Assembly: GCA_965652395.1 (NCBI GenBank) | Contig: CBFGUW010000006.1 | Span: forward strand, 1-64,000 | Source of the DNA: Saccharospirillum sp965652395 | GTDB lineage: Bacteria; Pseudomonadota; Gammaproteobacteria; Pseudomonadales; Natronospirillaceae | Length of the DNA stretch: 64,000 nucleotides | Direction: 5' to 3' | In this document: positions 42,318 through 51,773 of the stretch, one piece after another | Layout: every line of letters begins with the position of its first letter | Position numbering within the stretch: the first letter of the stretch is position 1 | Translations under genes and position numbers: made by a program | The notes under the pieces: generated by a model | Database searches by the model: none | The model's input: only the letters and a program-made list of their open reading frames with translations | What the model was told of the DNA's origin: nothing

Positions 42318-44588
42318 ATGTTAAGCAAAGATCTGGAATTAACGCTCAATAACGCGTTCAAAGAAGCCCGGGCCAAACGCCATGAGTTCATGACGGTAGA
42401 GCATTTGTTGCTGGCCCTGCTCGACAACAACGCGGCCGCCGAGGTCCTCAACGCCTGTGCCGCCGACATCCCACAACTGCGAAGGGATCTGACCGAATTT
42501 ATCGATTCGACCACACCCCTCATTCCGAAACACGACGAAGACCGTGAAACACAGCCGACTCTGGGCTTCCAGAGGGTGCTGCAGCGTGCTGTCTTCCACG
42601 TCCAGTCTTCCGGCAAGAAAGAAGTGACCGGGGCCAACGTCCTGGTGGCGATTTTCTCCGAACAGGAAAGCCAGGCTGTCTTCTTCCTGAAACAGCAAAG
42701 CATCTCACGGATCGACGTGGTCAACTTCATCGCCCACGGCATATCCAAGGTGCAAAGCGAGAACGCCCAGCCGCACGAAGACTTCAACAGCGAACAGCAG
42801 GAAGACGGTGGCGCCGAGGGTGTTCAGGGCAGTGCGCTGGAGAGCTTTGCCTACAACCTGAATGAGCAGGCTCGCAAAGGGCAAATCGACCCCCTGGTGG
42901 GACGTGAGCATGAAGTGGAGCGGGTCATTCAGGTATTGTCCCGTCGTCGCAAGAACAACCCTCTGCTGGTGGGCGAAACCGGTGTCGGTAAAACCGCCAT
43001 TGCCGAAGGGCTGGCCAAGCGGATTGTCGATGGCGATGTGCCTGAAATCATGCAGAACGCTGTCGTGTTCTCTCTCGATCTTGGCGCTCTGTTGGCGGGT
43101 ACCAAGTACCGAGGCGATTTCGAGAAGCGTCTGAAGGCGTTGCTGGCTGAATTGAAGAAGAAGGAGAAATCCATTCTCTTTATCGATGAAATCCACACCA
43201 TCATTGGTGCTGGCGCTGCCTCCGGTGGCGTGATGGATGCCTCGAACCTGCTTAAACCAATGTTGAGCTCCGGTGAACTGCGCTGCATGGGGTCCACAAC
43301 CTTCCAGGAGTTCCGGGGAATCTTCGAAAAAGACAGCGCATTGACGCGTCGTTTCCAGAAAATTGACGTCAATGAGCCGTCGGTGGACGAGACCTACCGC
43401 ATTCTCAAAGGTCTCAAGACCCGTTTCGAAGACCACCATCACCTGAAATACACAGACAAGGCTCTAAAAGCGGCGGCGGAACTGTCTGCACGGTACATTA
43501 CCGACCGGCATCTGCCCGATAAGGCCATCGATGTGATTGACGAAGCCGGAGCCGCTCAGCGGTTGATGCCGGTGAGCAAGCGCAAGAAGTCGATCAGTGT
43601 GGCCGATGTCGAAAAAGTCATCGCTTCCATTGCGCGCATTCCCGAGAAGAGTGTCAGCCGCAACGATAAAGAAGTGCTGGGTAATCTGGAGCGTAACCTG
43701 AAGATGACCGTCTTCGGACAGGAACAGGCCATCGAACAGTTGTCCTCGGCCATCAAGCTGGCCAGGGCAGGTTTGAAGCCGGTGGATAAACCCATTGGTT
43801 CCTTCCTGTTCGCCGGGCCGACCGGTGTCGGTAAAACCGAGGTGTCGAAGCAGCTCGCTGAGTCGCTCGGTATTCCGTTACTGCGCTTCGATATGTCCGA
43901 ATACATGGAGCGCCACACCGCCTCCCGTCTGATTGGCGCGCCACCGGGATACGTCGGATTCGACCAGGGCGGCCTGTTGACCGATGGCGTGACCAAGCAT
44001 CCGCACAGTGTGTTGCTGCTCGATGAGATCGAGAAGGCGCACCCGGACGTATTCAACCTGCTGCTGCAGGTGATGGATCACGGCACCTTGACCGACAACA
44101 ACGGCCGTAAGGCGGATTTCCGTAACGTAATCCTGATCATGACCAGTAATGCCGGGGCGCAAGAGCTTAACCGTCGCTCTGTCGGTTTCCTGGCCCAGGA
44201 CAACAGCACCGATGGTATGGAAGTGATTCGCAAAACCTTCACGCCGGAGTTCCGCAACCGCCTGGAGGGCATCGTCCAGTTCAGAGCACTGCCGATGGAA
44301 GTTGTCATCAATATCGTCGACAAGTTCCTGACCGAGCTGCAGGCACAGCTGGACGATAAGCGTGTCATGCTGGATGTGGATGAAACGGCTCGCGAGTGGC
44401 TGGCCGAGAAGGGGTATGACGAAGCCATGGGTGCCCGTCCGATGAATCGCTTGATTCAGGACAAAGTGAAGCGTCCGCTGGCCGACATGATCCTGTTCGG
44501 TGCCTTGTCTCGTGGAGGTACAGCCCGTTTGACCATTCGCGACAATGACCTGGCCATTGAAGTCGAGGAAGAAGTCGAACCCGCTTGA
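42318..44588 (+). CDS. clpA: ATP-dependent Clp protease ATP-binding subunit ClpA
   Basis: 756-aa AAA+ unfoldase that works with ClpP. The N-domain (residues 1-145) opens LSKDLELTLNNAFKEARAKRHEF. The first AAA module has Walker A GETGVGKTAIAEG and Walker B ILFIDEIHTIIGAGAA; the second has GPTGVGKTEVSKQ and VLLLDEIEKAHPD. NGRKADFRNVILIMTSNAG marks sensor 1 of module 2. The ClpP-contacting loop expected between them is present in the GLTDGVTKHPHS region. A terminator follows. Confidence 0.97.
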   Translation: MLSKDLELTLNNAFKEARAKRHEFMTVEHLLLALLDNNAAAEVLNACAADIPQLRRDLTEFIDSTTPLIPKHDEDRETQPTLGFQRVLQRAVFHVQSSGKKEVTGANVLVAIFSEQESQAVFFLKQQSISRIDVVNFIAHGISKVQSENAQPHEDFNSEQQEDGGAEGVQGSALESFAYNLNEQARKGQIDPLVGREHEVERVIQVLSRRRKNNPLLVGETGVGKTAIAEGLAKRIVDGDVPEIMQNAVVFSLDLGALLAGTKYRGDFEKRLKALLAELKKKEKSILFIDEIHTIIGAGAASGGVMDASNLLKPMLSSGELRCMGSTTFQEFRGIFEKDSALTRRFQKIDVNEPSVDETYRILKGLKTRFEDHHHLKYTDKALKAAAELSARYITDRHLPDKAIDVIDEAGAAQRLMPVSKRKKSISVADVEKVIASIARIPEKSVSRNDKEVLGNLERNLKMTVFGQEQAIEQLSSAIKLARAGLKPVDKPIGSFLFAGPTGVGKTEVSKQLAESLGIPLLRFDMSEYMERHTASRLIGAPPGYVGFDQGGLLTDGVTKHPHSVLLLDEIEKAHPDVFNLLLQVMDHGTLTDNNGRKADFRNVILIMTSNAGAQELNRRSVGFLAQDNSTDGMEVIRKTFTPEFRNRLEGIVQFRALPMEVVINIVDKFLTELQAQLDDKRVMLDVDETAREWLAEKGYDEAMGARPMNRLIQDKVKRPLADMILFGALSRGGTARLTIRDNDLAIEVEEEVEPA

Positions 44589-44621
44589 GGGTTCGATAGA
44601 TTTCCTTCAGTCGGAAAACAC

Positions 44622-44648
44622 AAAAAGCACCTCAGGGGTGCTTTTTTT
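44622..44648 (+). terminator. Rho-independent terminator after clpA
   Basis: AAAAGCACC-TCAG-GGTGCTTTTTTT, with A-run and T-run on either side. Confidence 0.9.
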
Positions 44649-44756
44649 GTGCCGATGGTCTGGCTGGTCGCGAAACAATAGCCGATAAGATCTTACCGGT
44701 AATCAGTACCTGTGTCTGCGTCAGCAACGGTCGGCGGGTGAGGCAGGCGGATAGTG

Positions 44757-44975
44757 TTAGCGGGCGCGATACACGATGCGACCTTTGGTCAGGTCGTAGG
44801 GTGTCAACTCGACTTTCACCTTGTCGCCGGTGAGGATGCGGATGTAGTTCTTGCGCATTTTGCCGGAAATGTGAGCCGTAATGACGTGGCCGTTTTCCAG
44901 TTTTACCCGGAACATGGTGTTGGGAAGGGTATCGACGATTTCCCCTTCCATTTCGATAACGTCTTCTTTTGCCAT
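44757..44975 (-). CDS. infA: Translation initiation factor IF-1
   Basis: 72-aa OB-fold protein occupying the ribosomal A site during initiation. KEDVIEMEGEIVDTLPNTMFRVKLENGH is the opening, followed by ISGKMRKNYIRILTGDKV and VELTPYDLTKGRIVYRAR. Exactly the family length. It lies beside clpA and the aminoacyl transferases, the usual gammaproteobacterial context. Confidence 0.97.
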   Translation of the reverse strand: MAKEDVIEMEGEIVDTLPNTMFRVKLENGHVITAHISGKMRKNYIRILTGDKVKVELTPYDLTKGRIVYRAR

Positions 44976-45017
44976 ATGTGCCTTTATATGCCTCTGAATT
45001 AGGTAATCCGGGCGTGA

Positions 45018-45046
45018 GATATATGGGTCAACCCGGGTAAGTGCAA
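45018..45046 (-). promoter_or_regulatory. Possible sigma70 promoter for infA
   Basis: On the minus strand, TTGCAC, a 17-nt spacer and TATATC, about 45 nt upstream of infA. An alternative TTGACC lies inside the spacer. Confidence 0.4.
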
Positions 45047-45117
45047 TAGCCGGCGGGCATTCTGCCTGAATTTCCGGTAATTATCAAAATTCGGCTCAAA
45101 TCAGGCAGTTATTGAGA

Positions 45118-45882
45118 TCAAAATGCGGGGCTGGTGATGGAAAGGTGATCGATCATATGGTCTTCAAGCGGTCGCCAGCGACGGTTGACGAGAATATCCA
45201 TCGGTCGGAAATCGGATTTATAGGTCATTTGCGCTGAACCCGGCACCCAATAACCCAAATAGAGGTAGGGCAGTCCCATTTCCGCGCATAATTCGATTTG
45301 GGAAAGAATGGCGAATGTGCCGAAGCTTCGTTCGGCCTGGTCGGCATCAAAAAAGGTGTAAGTGGCGGAGAGCCCGGTGTTCAGCCGGTCTGTAAAAGCA
45401 ACGGCGACCAACTCATCGCCCTGACGGAATTCCAGAATGAACCCCAGGTCCGGTCGGCTCACCAGGAAGTCACGATAGCTTTCCTCCGAGGGCGGATACA
45501 TGTCTCCGTCACGGTGGCGGCTGCTGATGTAATGATGGTAGAGAGCGTAATGTTCGGCATGGAAACGGCAGGGCAGCCGTTTTATGGTCAGATCCTGGTT
45601 TTTCTTGAGGATTCGGCGGAAGCGACGCTTCCAGTGGAATTCGGCGATGCGAACCCGTGAAGGCAGGCAGGCCCCGCATTGTTCGCAATCGGGCCGGTAC
45701 AGGTGCAGGCCACTGCGGCGGAAGCCCATGTGAGTCAGTTGCTCGTACAGCTCGGCGCTGAAGGTCAGCTCAGGGTCCAGAAACAGTGTTCGGGCCTGTT
45801 GGTCGCTCAGGTAGCTGCAGTTATGCTCACCGGTACGGTAAAGCTTGACCGTTTCTTCCTGGTTGTCTGTTTCACTTTTCAT
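45118..45882 (-). CDS. bpt: Aspartate/glutamate leucyltransferase (Bpt)
   Basis: 254-aa arginyl/leucyl-tRNA-protein transferase of the Bpt type, which attaches Leu to N-terminal Asp or Glu and so makes N-degrons for ClpS. TGEHNCSYLSDQQAR holds the N-terminal Cys, and RPDCEQCGACLPSRV the Cys cluster. YISSRHRDGDMYPPSEESY and LYLGYWVPGSAQMTYKSDFRP are core acyltransferase blocks. The ATG with GAGGAT upstream lies inside the 3' end of aat (11-nt overlap). Confidence 0.92.
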   Translation of the reverse strand: MKSETDNQEETVKLYRTGEHNCSYLSDQQARTLFLDPELTFSAELYEQLTHMGFRRSGLHLYRPDCEQCGACLPSRVRIAEFHWKRRFRRILKKNQDLTIKRLPCRFHAEHYALYHHYISSRHRDGDMYPPSEESYRDFLVSRPDLGFILEFRQGDELVAVAFTDRLNTGLSATYTFFDADQAERSFGTFAILSQIELCAEMGLPYLYLGYWVPGSAQMTYKSDFRPMDILVNRRWRPLEDHMIDHLSITSPAF

Positions 45883-46633
45883 GGTGATCCTCAACCGACG
45901 TGGACCGACCTTGAGTAGCCAAGCGCTGGCGAACCCAGTTGTTCAACAGCTCGGAATCGGGTGCTTGCAGTGGTACGGCATCCCGAGGCAGGCGCTGTTC
46001 AAACCTGTTCCGCTCTATTTCATGCGCTCCGAGGCTGTTCAGATGGTCATTGTACACTTGGCAGTCAATCATCGTCATGTTCCGATGTCGCGCCCATTCA
46101 CTGACCGTTAATAAAGCAATTTTCGAACCGTTGGTCTGGCGTGAGAACATACTCTCACCAAAAAACACCCGGTCGATGCCGATGCCATAAAGGCCGCCAA
46201 CCAGCTGATCCCCGGACCACACCTCAATTGAATGAGCCCAGCCCAGTTGGTTCAGGGTTTCATAGGCTGCCCGCATCTCTTCGGTGATCCAGGTGCCTGG
46301 CTGTCCGTCCCTGGGGGCCTGGCAGGCTTGAATGACGTCACTAAAGGCCGTGTTGATGGTCACTGTCACAGGGTCACGGCGATAGGCTTTTTTCAAACTG
46401 CGGGATACATGCATGCCGCCGGGCTCGAGCACCATGCGAGGGGAGGGCGACCACCACAGAATAGGCTCCCCCGCGTTGAACCAGGGAAAAATGCCGTGCC
46501 GGTAGGCCAGCAGCAGCCAGGGCGGTGTCAGGTCGCCGCCAGCGGCGAGCAAGCCGTTGGGATGATCCAACGCTGCCCAGGTGGGCGGAAATTCCGGAGG
46601 CTGGTCGGGTTCCAGCCAGATCAATTGGGGCAT
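45872..46633 (-). CDS. aat: Leucyl/phenylalanyl-tRNA-protein transferase
   Basis: 253-aa GNAT-like transferase that adds Leu or Phe to N-terminal Lys or Arg. GLLAAGGDLTPPWLLLAYRHGIFPWF is the family N-terminus, with WWSPSPRMVL next. TWITEEMRAAYETLNQLGWAHSIEVW and GGLYGIGIDRVFFGESMFSR are the catalytic core, and IDCQVYNDHLNSLGA is the closing block. Together with bpt, clpS and clpA it completes the N-end-rule pathway. I start at MPQLIWLEPD, the usual N-terminus. Confidence 0.95.
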   Translation of the reverse strand: MPQLIWLEPDQPPEFPPTWAALDHPNGLLAAGGDLTPPWLLLAYRHGIFPWFNAGEPILWWSPSPRMVLEPGGMHVSRSLKKAYRRDPVTVTINTAFSDVIQACQAPRDGQPGTWITEEMRAAYETLNQLGWAHSIEVWSGDQLVGGLYGIGIDRVFFGESMFSRQTNGSKIALLTVSEWARHRNMTMIDCQVYNDHLNSLGAHEIERNRFEQRLPRDAVPLQAPDSELLNNWVRQRLATQGRSTSVEDHHEK

Positions 46634-46856
46634 AAAAATGCTTGCCGTATCAATAAGTTGGACGTCACTCTGTGGTATCTTAGGCACTGTTTAGCTGCAG
46701 TGCCAGAATGTGAGGTACTGTCAGGGAGACGAAAAACAGGATTCGAATGGCGGAGTAAGGTTAAGGTTTGCGTCCAGCGTCTCCCGTACAGCCTCTTCCA
46801 TCCGATACAATGCAACACGAATCTCGACAAGGTGACCGAGTTTGACCCAGAAATCG

Positions 46857-49163
46857 ATGCGCGCGCGGGATGATGACCGTGTGCTCGACCTGAAGCACCG
46901 TTTACTGCACGAGGGCAGCCTGCTGCTGTCGCTTGCCGTGGGTCTGTATTTGTTGATCGCGCTGGTAACCCACAACCCGGCGGACCCCAGTTGGGCCTAC
47001 TCCGGTGCGGGGGAGGGCGTACGCAATCTGGCCGGTTCGGCTGGCGCCTGGCTGTCTTCCCTGCTGTTCAGCCTTATCGGTGGGCTGGCTTATGGTTTAC
47101 CGCTGATTTTCTTCTACCGGGCTTGGGCCACATTCCGGGACCGGCGTGCCGGTCACCAATGGAATTTTCTGCTGATCGCCCTGCGATCTGTCGGGTGGCT
47201 GCTGTTCCTGGGCGTCAGCTGTGCATTGGCGACCGTGCATCTTGCCAGCAACAACGAAGCCAGTGCCGGTGGTTATCTGGGTATCTGGCTCTCGGAACTT
47301 GTGTTTCCTTTGCTGGGGCTGACCGGTACCACCTTATTGTTGGTGGTGTTTTGGTTCATCTCCCTGACGGTGGCCATGAATGTCTCATGGTTGGCCGTGA
47401 TGGAGCGCATTGGCCGGGCCTGTCTGGCGTCGATCAATACTCTTCGGGATCGATGGCAGCATCGCCGCCGCAAGCAGGCCGAGGCGGCGAAGGTCAAGCA
47501 GGTGGTGGAAGAGCGCAAGGCGAATCTGGAAGTGCAGATGGAAAAGCAGGCCAAGCGCAAACCGCCACAGATCAAACCCCTGCAACCCAAAGCCCCTCAA
47601 CCCAGCGACCGGGTCGAAAAGGAGCGGCAAAAACCCTTGTTTACCGGTTCGGATGCAGCGACTCCGCTGCCAGAGCTGAGCCTGTTGATCTCCGGCGAAC
47701 ACGACGCCAGCAACGGTTACAGTGAAGAGGCGCTGGAGGCCATGTCCCGCCTGCTGGAAATCAAACTGAAGGATTTCGGCGTACAGGCGGAAGTTACCGA
47801 GGTGGCACCGGGGCCGGTCATTACCCGTTTTGAAATTCAACCGGCCGCCGGGATCAAGGTATCGAAAATATCGAATCTGGCAAAAGACCTGGCTCGCTCC
47901 ATGGCCTTGGTCAGTGTCCGCGTGGTGGAGATTATTCCCGGCAAAACCACGGTCGGCATCGAGATTCCGAACGAAAAACGGGACATCGTACGGTTGAGCG
48001 ACACCCTGCACTCCGCCGCCTACGATAAGTCCAAATCCGCTCTTACGCTGGCGTTGGGCGACGACATCTCCGGTTCTCCGATGGTGGCGGATCTGGCAAA
48101 GATGCCTCACCTGTTGGTTGCAGGCACCACTGGCTCAGGTAAGTCAGTTGGCGTTAATGCAATGCTGTGTAGCATCCTGTTTAAAGCCACACCCGAGGAA
48201 GTCCGGATGATTCTGGTCGACCCGAAAATGCTTGAACTGTCGGTCTATGAGGGCATTCCTCACCTGTTGACCCCGGTTATCACCGACATGAAGGATGCCG
48301 CCAACGGCTTGCGCTGGTGTGTCGCCGAGATGGAGCGGCGCTATAAACTGATGGCCGCCGTGGGCGTACGTAATATTGCCGGGTTCAACAAGAAGGTCAC
48401 TGAGGCCAAGAAAGCGGGCGACCCGATTCGCGATCCGTTATACGAACCTTTCGATCATCTCGACCCGCACGCACCTGCGCCGGAACTTGAACCGCTGCCT
48501 TTCATTGTGGTGGTGGTCGACGAATTTGCCGACATGATGATGATTGTCGGCAAAAAAGTGGAAGAACTGATCGCCCGTTTGGCGCAAAAAGCCCGGGCGG
48601 CCGGTATTCACCTGATCCTGGCGACTCAGCGACCCTCTGTGGATGTCATCACTGGTTTGATCAAGGCGAATATCCCGACCCGTATCGCTTTCCAGGTGTC
48701 GTCCAAGATCGACTCCCGGACCATTCTGGACCAGGGCGGGGCGGAGCAGTTGCTCGGCCATGGTGACATGCTGTATCTACCGCCTGGCACGGGTTTGCCG
48801 GTTCGTGTTCATGGCGCTTTCGTTGACGACGACGAAGTGCACAGGGTCGTGGCGGATTGGAAAAAACGCGGCTCGCCTGAATACATCGAGGAAATTTTAC
48901 AGGGGGGCGAGTCCGATTTACCGGGTGTACCCAGTCTGGATGAAGGCGGGGACGACGGTGAAGCCGACCCGCTGTTCGATGAAGCCGTGGCCTTTGTGAC
49001 CCAAAGCCGCAAGGCTTCCATTTCTTCGGTACAACGAAAACTCCGTATTGGATACAACCGGGCGGCCCGCCTGGTTGACTCTCTGGAAGCGGCCGGCGTG
49101 GTGAGTTCCGCCGGTCATAACGGGTCCCGGGAAGTGCTGGCACCGCCCCCCCCGGCCGACTGA
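46857..49163 (+). CDS. ftsK: DNA translocase FtsK
   Basis: 768-aa divisome-linked DNA pump that segregates chromosome termini and activates XerCD at dif. The N-terminus holds about four membrane helices (residues 20-180). A short Lys/Gln/Pro-rich linker (200-265) replaces the very long linker of E. coli FtsK. The RecA-like motor has Walker A AGTTGSGKSVGVNAML and Walker B FIVVVVDEFADMMM. The last 65 residues are the gamma winged helix that reads KOPS (VQRKLRIGYNRAARLVDSLE). ATG at 46857 has no strong ribosome site; an in-frame TTG 15 nt earlier is possible. Confidence 0.96.
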   Translation: MRARDDDRVLDLKHRLLHEGSLLLSLAVGLYLLIALVTHNPADPSWAYSGAGEGVRNLAGSAGAWLSSLLFSLIGGLAYGLPLIFFYRAWATFRDRRAGHQWNFLLIALRSVGWLLFLGVSCALATVHLASNNEASAGGYLGIWLSELVFPLLGLTGTTLLLVVFWFISLTVAMNVSWLAVMERIGRACLASINTLRDRWQHRRRKQAEAAKVKQVVEERKANLEVQMEKQAKRKPPQIKPLQPKAPQPSDRVEKERQKPLFTGSDAATPLPELSLLISGEHDASNGYSEEALEAMSRLLEIKLKDFGVQAEVTEVAPGPVITRFEIQPAAGIKVSKISNLAKDLARSMALVSVRVVEIIPGKTTVGIEIPNEKRDIVRLSDTLHSAAYDKSKSALTLALGDDISGSPMVADLAKMPHLLVAGTTGSGKSVGVNAMLCSILFKATPEEVRMILVDPKMLELSVYEGIPHLLTPVITDMKDAANGLRWCVAEMERRYKLMAAVGVRNIAGFNKKVTEAKKAGDPIRDPLYEPFDHLDPHAPAPELEPLPFIVVVVDEFADMMMIVGKKVEELIARLAQKARAAGIHLILATQRPSVDVITGLIKANIPTRIAFQVSSKIDSRTILDQGGAEQLLGHGDMLYLPPGTGLPVRVHGAFVDDDEVHRVVADWKKRGSPEYIEEILQGGESDLPGVPSLDEGGDDGEADPLFDEAVAFVTQSRKASISSVQRKLRIGYNRAARLVDSLEAAGVVSSAGHNGSREVLAPPPPAD

Positions 49164-49174
49164 AAGGAGCATTC

Positions 49175-49816
49175 ATGCTGAAAACCTTATTTTTCAACCC
49201 GGCGATGGTGTTCACCCTGGCAATGGCGGGAGTCCTAAGCCAGGCTCAAGCCGACGATGCCGCCCGCGACCGGCTGATCGACCGCCTGGAATCAACCGCG
49301 ACCTTAACGGCGGATTTCAAACAGCAAACCTACGGCGAAAGCGACTTCAGTGGCGAGTCCTCAACCGGCCACATGAAAGTGGCGCGGCCGCTGAAATTCG
49401 CCTGGTTGGTCAGCCAGCCTTATGAACAACAGGTGATATCGGATGGGGAAACCCTCTGGGTATATGACCCCGATCTGGAACAGGCCACCCATCAACCGGT
49501 GGGGGATCAAATTCTTCGGTCCCCGGCGATGATTCTGGCTCAGCCGGAATCCACCCTAAGCAGCGATTACGAGGTGATGGAAGCGGGTAACGGCGATCTG
49601 ACGGTATATCGATTGTTTCCGACCGGGGACAATGCCGTGTTCGAAGAGATGGCGTTGTTGTTCGAGGATGGTTTGATCCAGGAAATCAATTTAAAAGACA
49701 GCCTGGGTCAGAAGACCCGCATCACCTTCAGCAATGTTCAGACGGGCGTCGGGATCGACCCTGCCGAGTTCGAATTTACGCCGCCTCCGGGCACGGACGT
49801 GTTTCAACAGATGTAA
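49175..49816 (+). CDS. lolA: Outer-membrane lipoprotein carrier protein LolA
   Basis: 213-aa periplasmic chaperone carrying lipoproteins from LolCDE to LolB. A signal peptide (residues 1-26, MLKTLFFNP...SQAQA) precedes the mature domain. The half-barrel fold is recognisable by LTADFKQQTYGESDF, GHMKVARPLKFAWLVSQPYEQQVISDGETLWVYDPDLEQ and the FEFTPPPGTDV end. AAAGGAG lies before ATG, 11 nt after ftsK. The ftsK-lolA-rarA order is conserved. Confidence 0.93.
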   Translation: MLKTLFFNPAMVFTLAMAGVLSQAQADDAARDRLIDRLESTATLTADFKQQTYGESDFSGESSTGHMKVARPLKFAWLVSQPYEQQVISDGETLWVYDPDLEQATHQPVGDQILRSPAMILAQPESTLSSDYEVMEAGNGDLTVYRLFPTGDNAVFEEMALLFEDGLIQEINLKDSLGQKTRITFSNVQTGVGIDPAEFEFTPPPGTDVFQQM

Positions 49817-49827
49817 CGGATCGGTCG

Positions 49828-51156
49828 ATGGATTTATTCGAGCAAGGCGGCAACCCTTATCAACCCCTGGCGGAGCGTCTGCGCCCCGCCACTTTGGATG
49901 ACTACGTCGGTCAGACGCATCTATTGGGGGCAGGACAACCGCTGCGGCAGGCCATCGAACACGATCAACTCCATTCCATGATTTTCTGGGGACCACCGGG
50001 TGTGGGTAAAACCACATTGGCGCGACTGCTGGCGCATTCCACGGCGAGCCGGTTCGAACCGTTGTCGGCGGTTCAATCCGGGGTGAAGGACATAAAAGCC
50101 GCAGCCGAGCGAGCCAAACAGGGCGCGGCCGAGGGTCGACGGACTTTGTTGTTTGTCGATGAAGTGCATCGATTCAACAAAGCCCAGCAGGATGCCTTTC
50201 TGCCTTATGTCGAAGACGGCACTTTTATTTTCGTGGGAGCGACCACGGAAAATCCGAGTTTTGAACTCAATGCCGCCTTGCTTTCGCGGGCGCGTGTCTA
50301 TCCGCTCAAGTCACTGACGGATGAGGACATGGCAAAGCTGTTGGAGCAGGCCCGGCAGGGCGATGCGAAGGTGGCACGACTCGCGATCCCGGAGGCGGTT
50401 CGGCAGAGTTTGTTCGGGCTGGCCGATGGAGATGCCCGTCGCCTCTATAATCTGCTGGAACTGTCCGCAGATCTATATGCCGACGATCCGAAAGGGCTGA
50501 CTGCCGAGCGTTTGGGGCAGTTGACTCAGGGTCAAAGACGACGATTCGATAAAGGCGGCGATGCCTTTTACGACCAGATATCCGCGCTGCATAAAAGTGT
50601 TCGCGGTTCCTCGCCCGATGGTGCGCTGTACTGGCTTTGCCGAATGCTGGACGGCGGTTGCGACCCGATCTACATCGCCCGTCGTTTGGTAAGAATGGCG
50701 TCGGAGGATATTGGCAATGCCGATCCACGAGCGCTGACCATTGCGATGGATGCCTGGCAGGTTCAGGAGCGCTTGGGCAGTCCGGAAGGGGAGTTGGCTT
50801 TGGCTCATGCCTGTGTGTACCTCGCTTGTGCCGCCAAAAGCAATGCGGTTTATAAGGCATACAACGAGATGATGGCTTTGGTGCGTTCGCAGCCCAGTCA
50901 TGAGGTGCCGGTGCATCTGCGCAATGCGCCCACTAAGTTGATGAAAGAGCTGGGTTACGGATCTGAGTATCGTTATGCCCATGATGAACCCCATGGCTAT
51001 GCGGCTGGGGAGCGTTATTTGCCGGAAGCGGTGGGGGAGCGGACGTTTTATCATCCGGTTGACCGTGGCCTTGAGAAGAAGATTCGCGATAAGCTTGCTT
51101 TCCTGCATGATCTGGATGAGCAGGCGCGGACGGCTGGTGAGGGGAGTACAGAATGA
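49828..51156 (+). CDS. rarA: Replication-associated recombination protein A
   Basis: 442-aa AAA+ ATPase (MgsA) acting at stalled forks. ERLRPATLDDYVGQTHLLG is the usual start, followed by Walker A WGPPGVGKTTLARLL and Walker B LFVDEVHRFNKAQQDAF. GATTENPSFELNAALLSR is sensor 1. The tetramerisation domain contains LIYxARRLVRMASEDIGNADP-like sequence and ends near ERTFYHPVDRGLE. The stop overlaps the crcB start by 4 nt. Confidence 0.95.
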   Translation: MDLFEQGGNPYQPLAERLRPATLDDYVGQTHLLGAGQPLRQAIEHDQLHSMIFWGPPGVGKTTLARLLAHSTASRFEPLSAVQSGVKDIKAAAERAKQGAAEGRRTLLFVDEVHRFNKAQQDAFLPYVEDGTFIFVGATTENPSFELNAALLSRARVYPLKSLTDEDMAKLLEQARQGDAKVARLAIPEAVRQSLFGLADGDARRLYNLLELSADLYADDPKGLTAERLGQLTQGQRRRFDKGGDAFYDQISALHKSVRGSSPDGALYWLCRMLDGGCDPIYIARRLVRMASEDIGNADPRALTIAMDAWQVQERLGSPEGELALAHACVYLACAAKSNAVYKAYNEMMALVRSQPSHEVPVHLRNAPTKLMKELGYGSEYRYAHDEPHGYAAGERYLPEAVGERTFYHPVDRGLEKKIRDKLAFLHDLDEQARTAGEGSTE

Positions 51157-51545
51157 CCATTGGACTGGGCCATTGGCTGGCGGTTGCGTTGGGCGGCGGT
51201 CTGGGGGCGATGGGTCGCTTTTGGGTGGTCCACCAGGTGAACCGTTTGCAGGGTGGTCATTTCCCCTGGGGTACATTGACGGTCAATGTGGTGGGTAGTT
51301 TTATCATAGGCTTGGCGTTTGTGTTTCTGGCGATCAAGCATACGGATCTGTCCAGTGGCTGGCGCAGTTTTCTGATCGTCGGTGTACTGGGTGCCTTTAC
51401 TACCTTTTCCAGTTTTGCGCTGGAAAGTCTGGTGTTGTTGCAGGAGCAACACTATTTATCGGCTGCGGTTTACATGGTGGGCAGCGTAATCATCTGCCTG
51501 CTCGCCGTGACACTGGGCTTCGGGACCGGGAAGCTGATATTCTAA
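51153..51545 (+). CDS. crcB: Fluoride ion channel CrcB/Fluc
   Basis: 130-aa four-helix fluoride channel that works as an antiparallel dimer. GGGLGAMGRFWVV in helix 1, WGTLTVNVVGSFIIGLAF in helix 2 (the pore Asn) and GVLGAFTTFSSFALESL in helix 3 (the Phe/Thr/Ser fluoride track and central Na+ site) are all intact. GGGGAG precedes ATG, and the start is coupled to rarA. Confidence 0.94.
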   Translation: MTIGLGHWLAVALGGGLGAMGRFWVVHQVNRLQGGHFPWGTLTVNVVGSFIIGLAFVFLAIKHTDLSSGWRSFLIVGVLGAFTTFSSFALESLVLLQEQHYLSAAVYMVGSVIICLLAVTLGFGTGKLIF

Positions 51546-51584
51546 TGGCTCATTTCGGTTTTATTTGGCCTGGTGCTCAAACCC

Positions 51585-51697
51585 GCACCGGCTACCTGGT
51601 GAACCCCTCAAGGGTCGGCATAAACCCGTCCATGGGGCCTGGATCGCAGCATCCATGCTGCGAACCCCCCTTGATGAGTTCACCAGGCATCCGGTGC
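51585..51697 (+). repeat. Palindromic intergenic element, copy D
   Basis: Arms 51585-51614 and 51664-51697 pair with a few mismatches around a loop of about 49 nt. The loop contains ACCCGTCCATGGGGCCTGG and CGCAGCATCCATGCTGCG. CTAGCC follows the right arm. It lies between crcB and serS with no open frame of interest. Confidence 0.85.
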
Positions 51698-51773
51698 TAG
51701 CCCTGGTTAATGGTTTCCGATCTGAGTTTAAAATCAACCAATCAATCAATCTAGAAACAGGACTTGAATTCCA

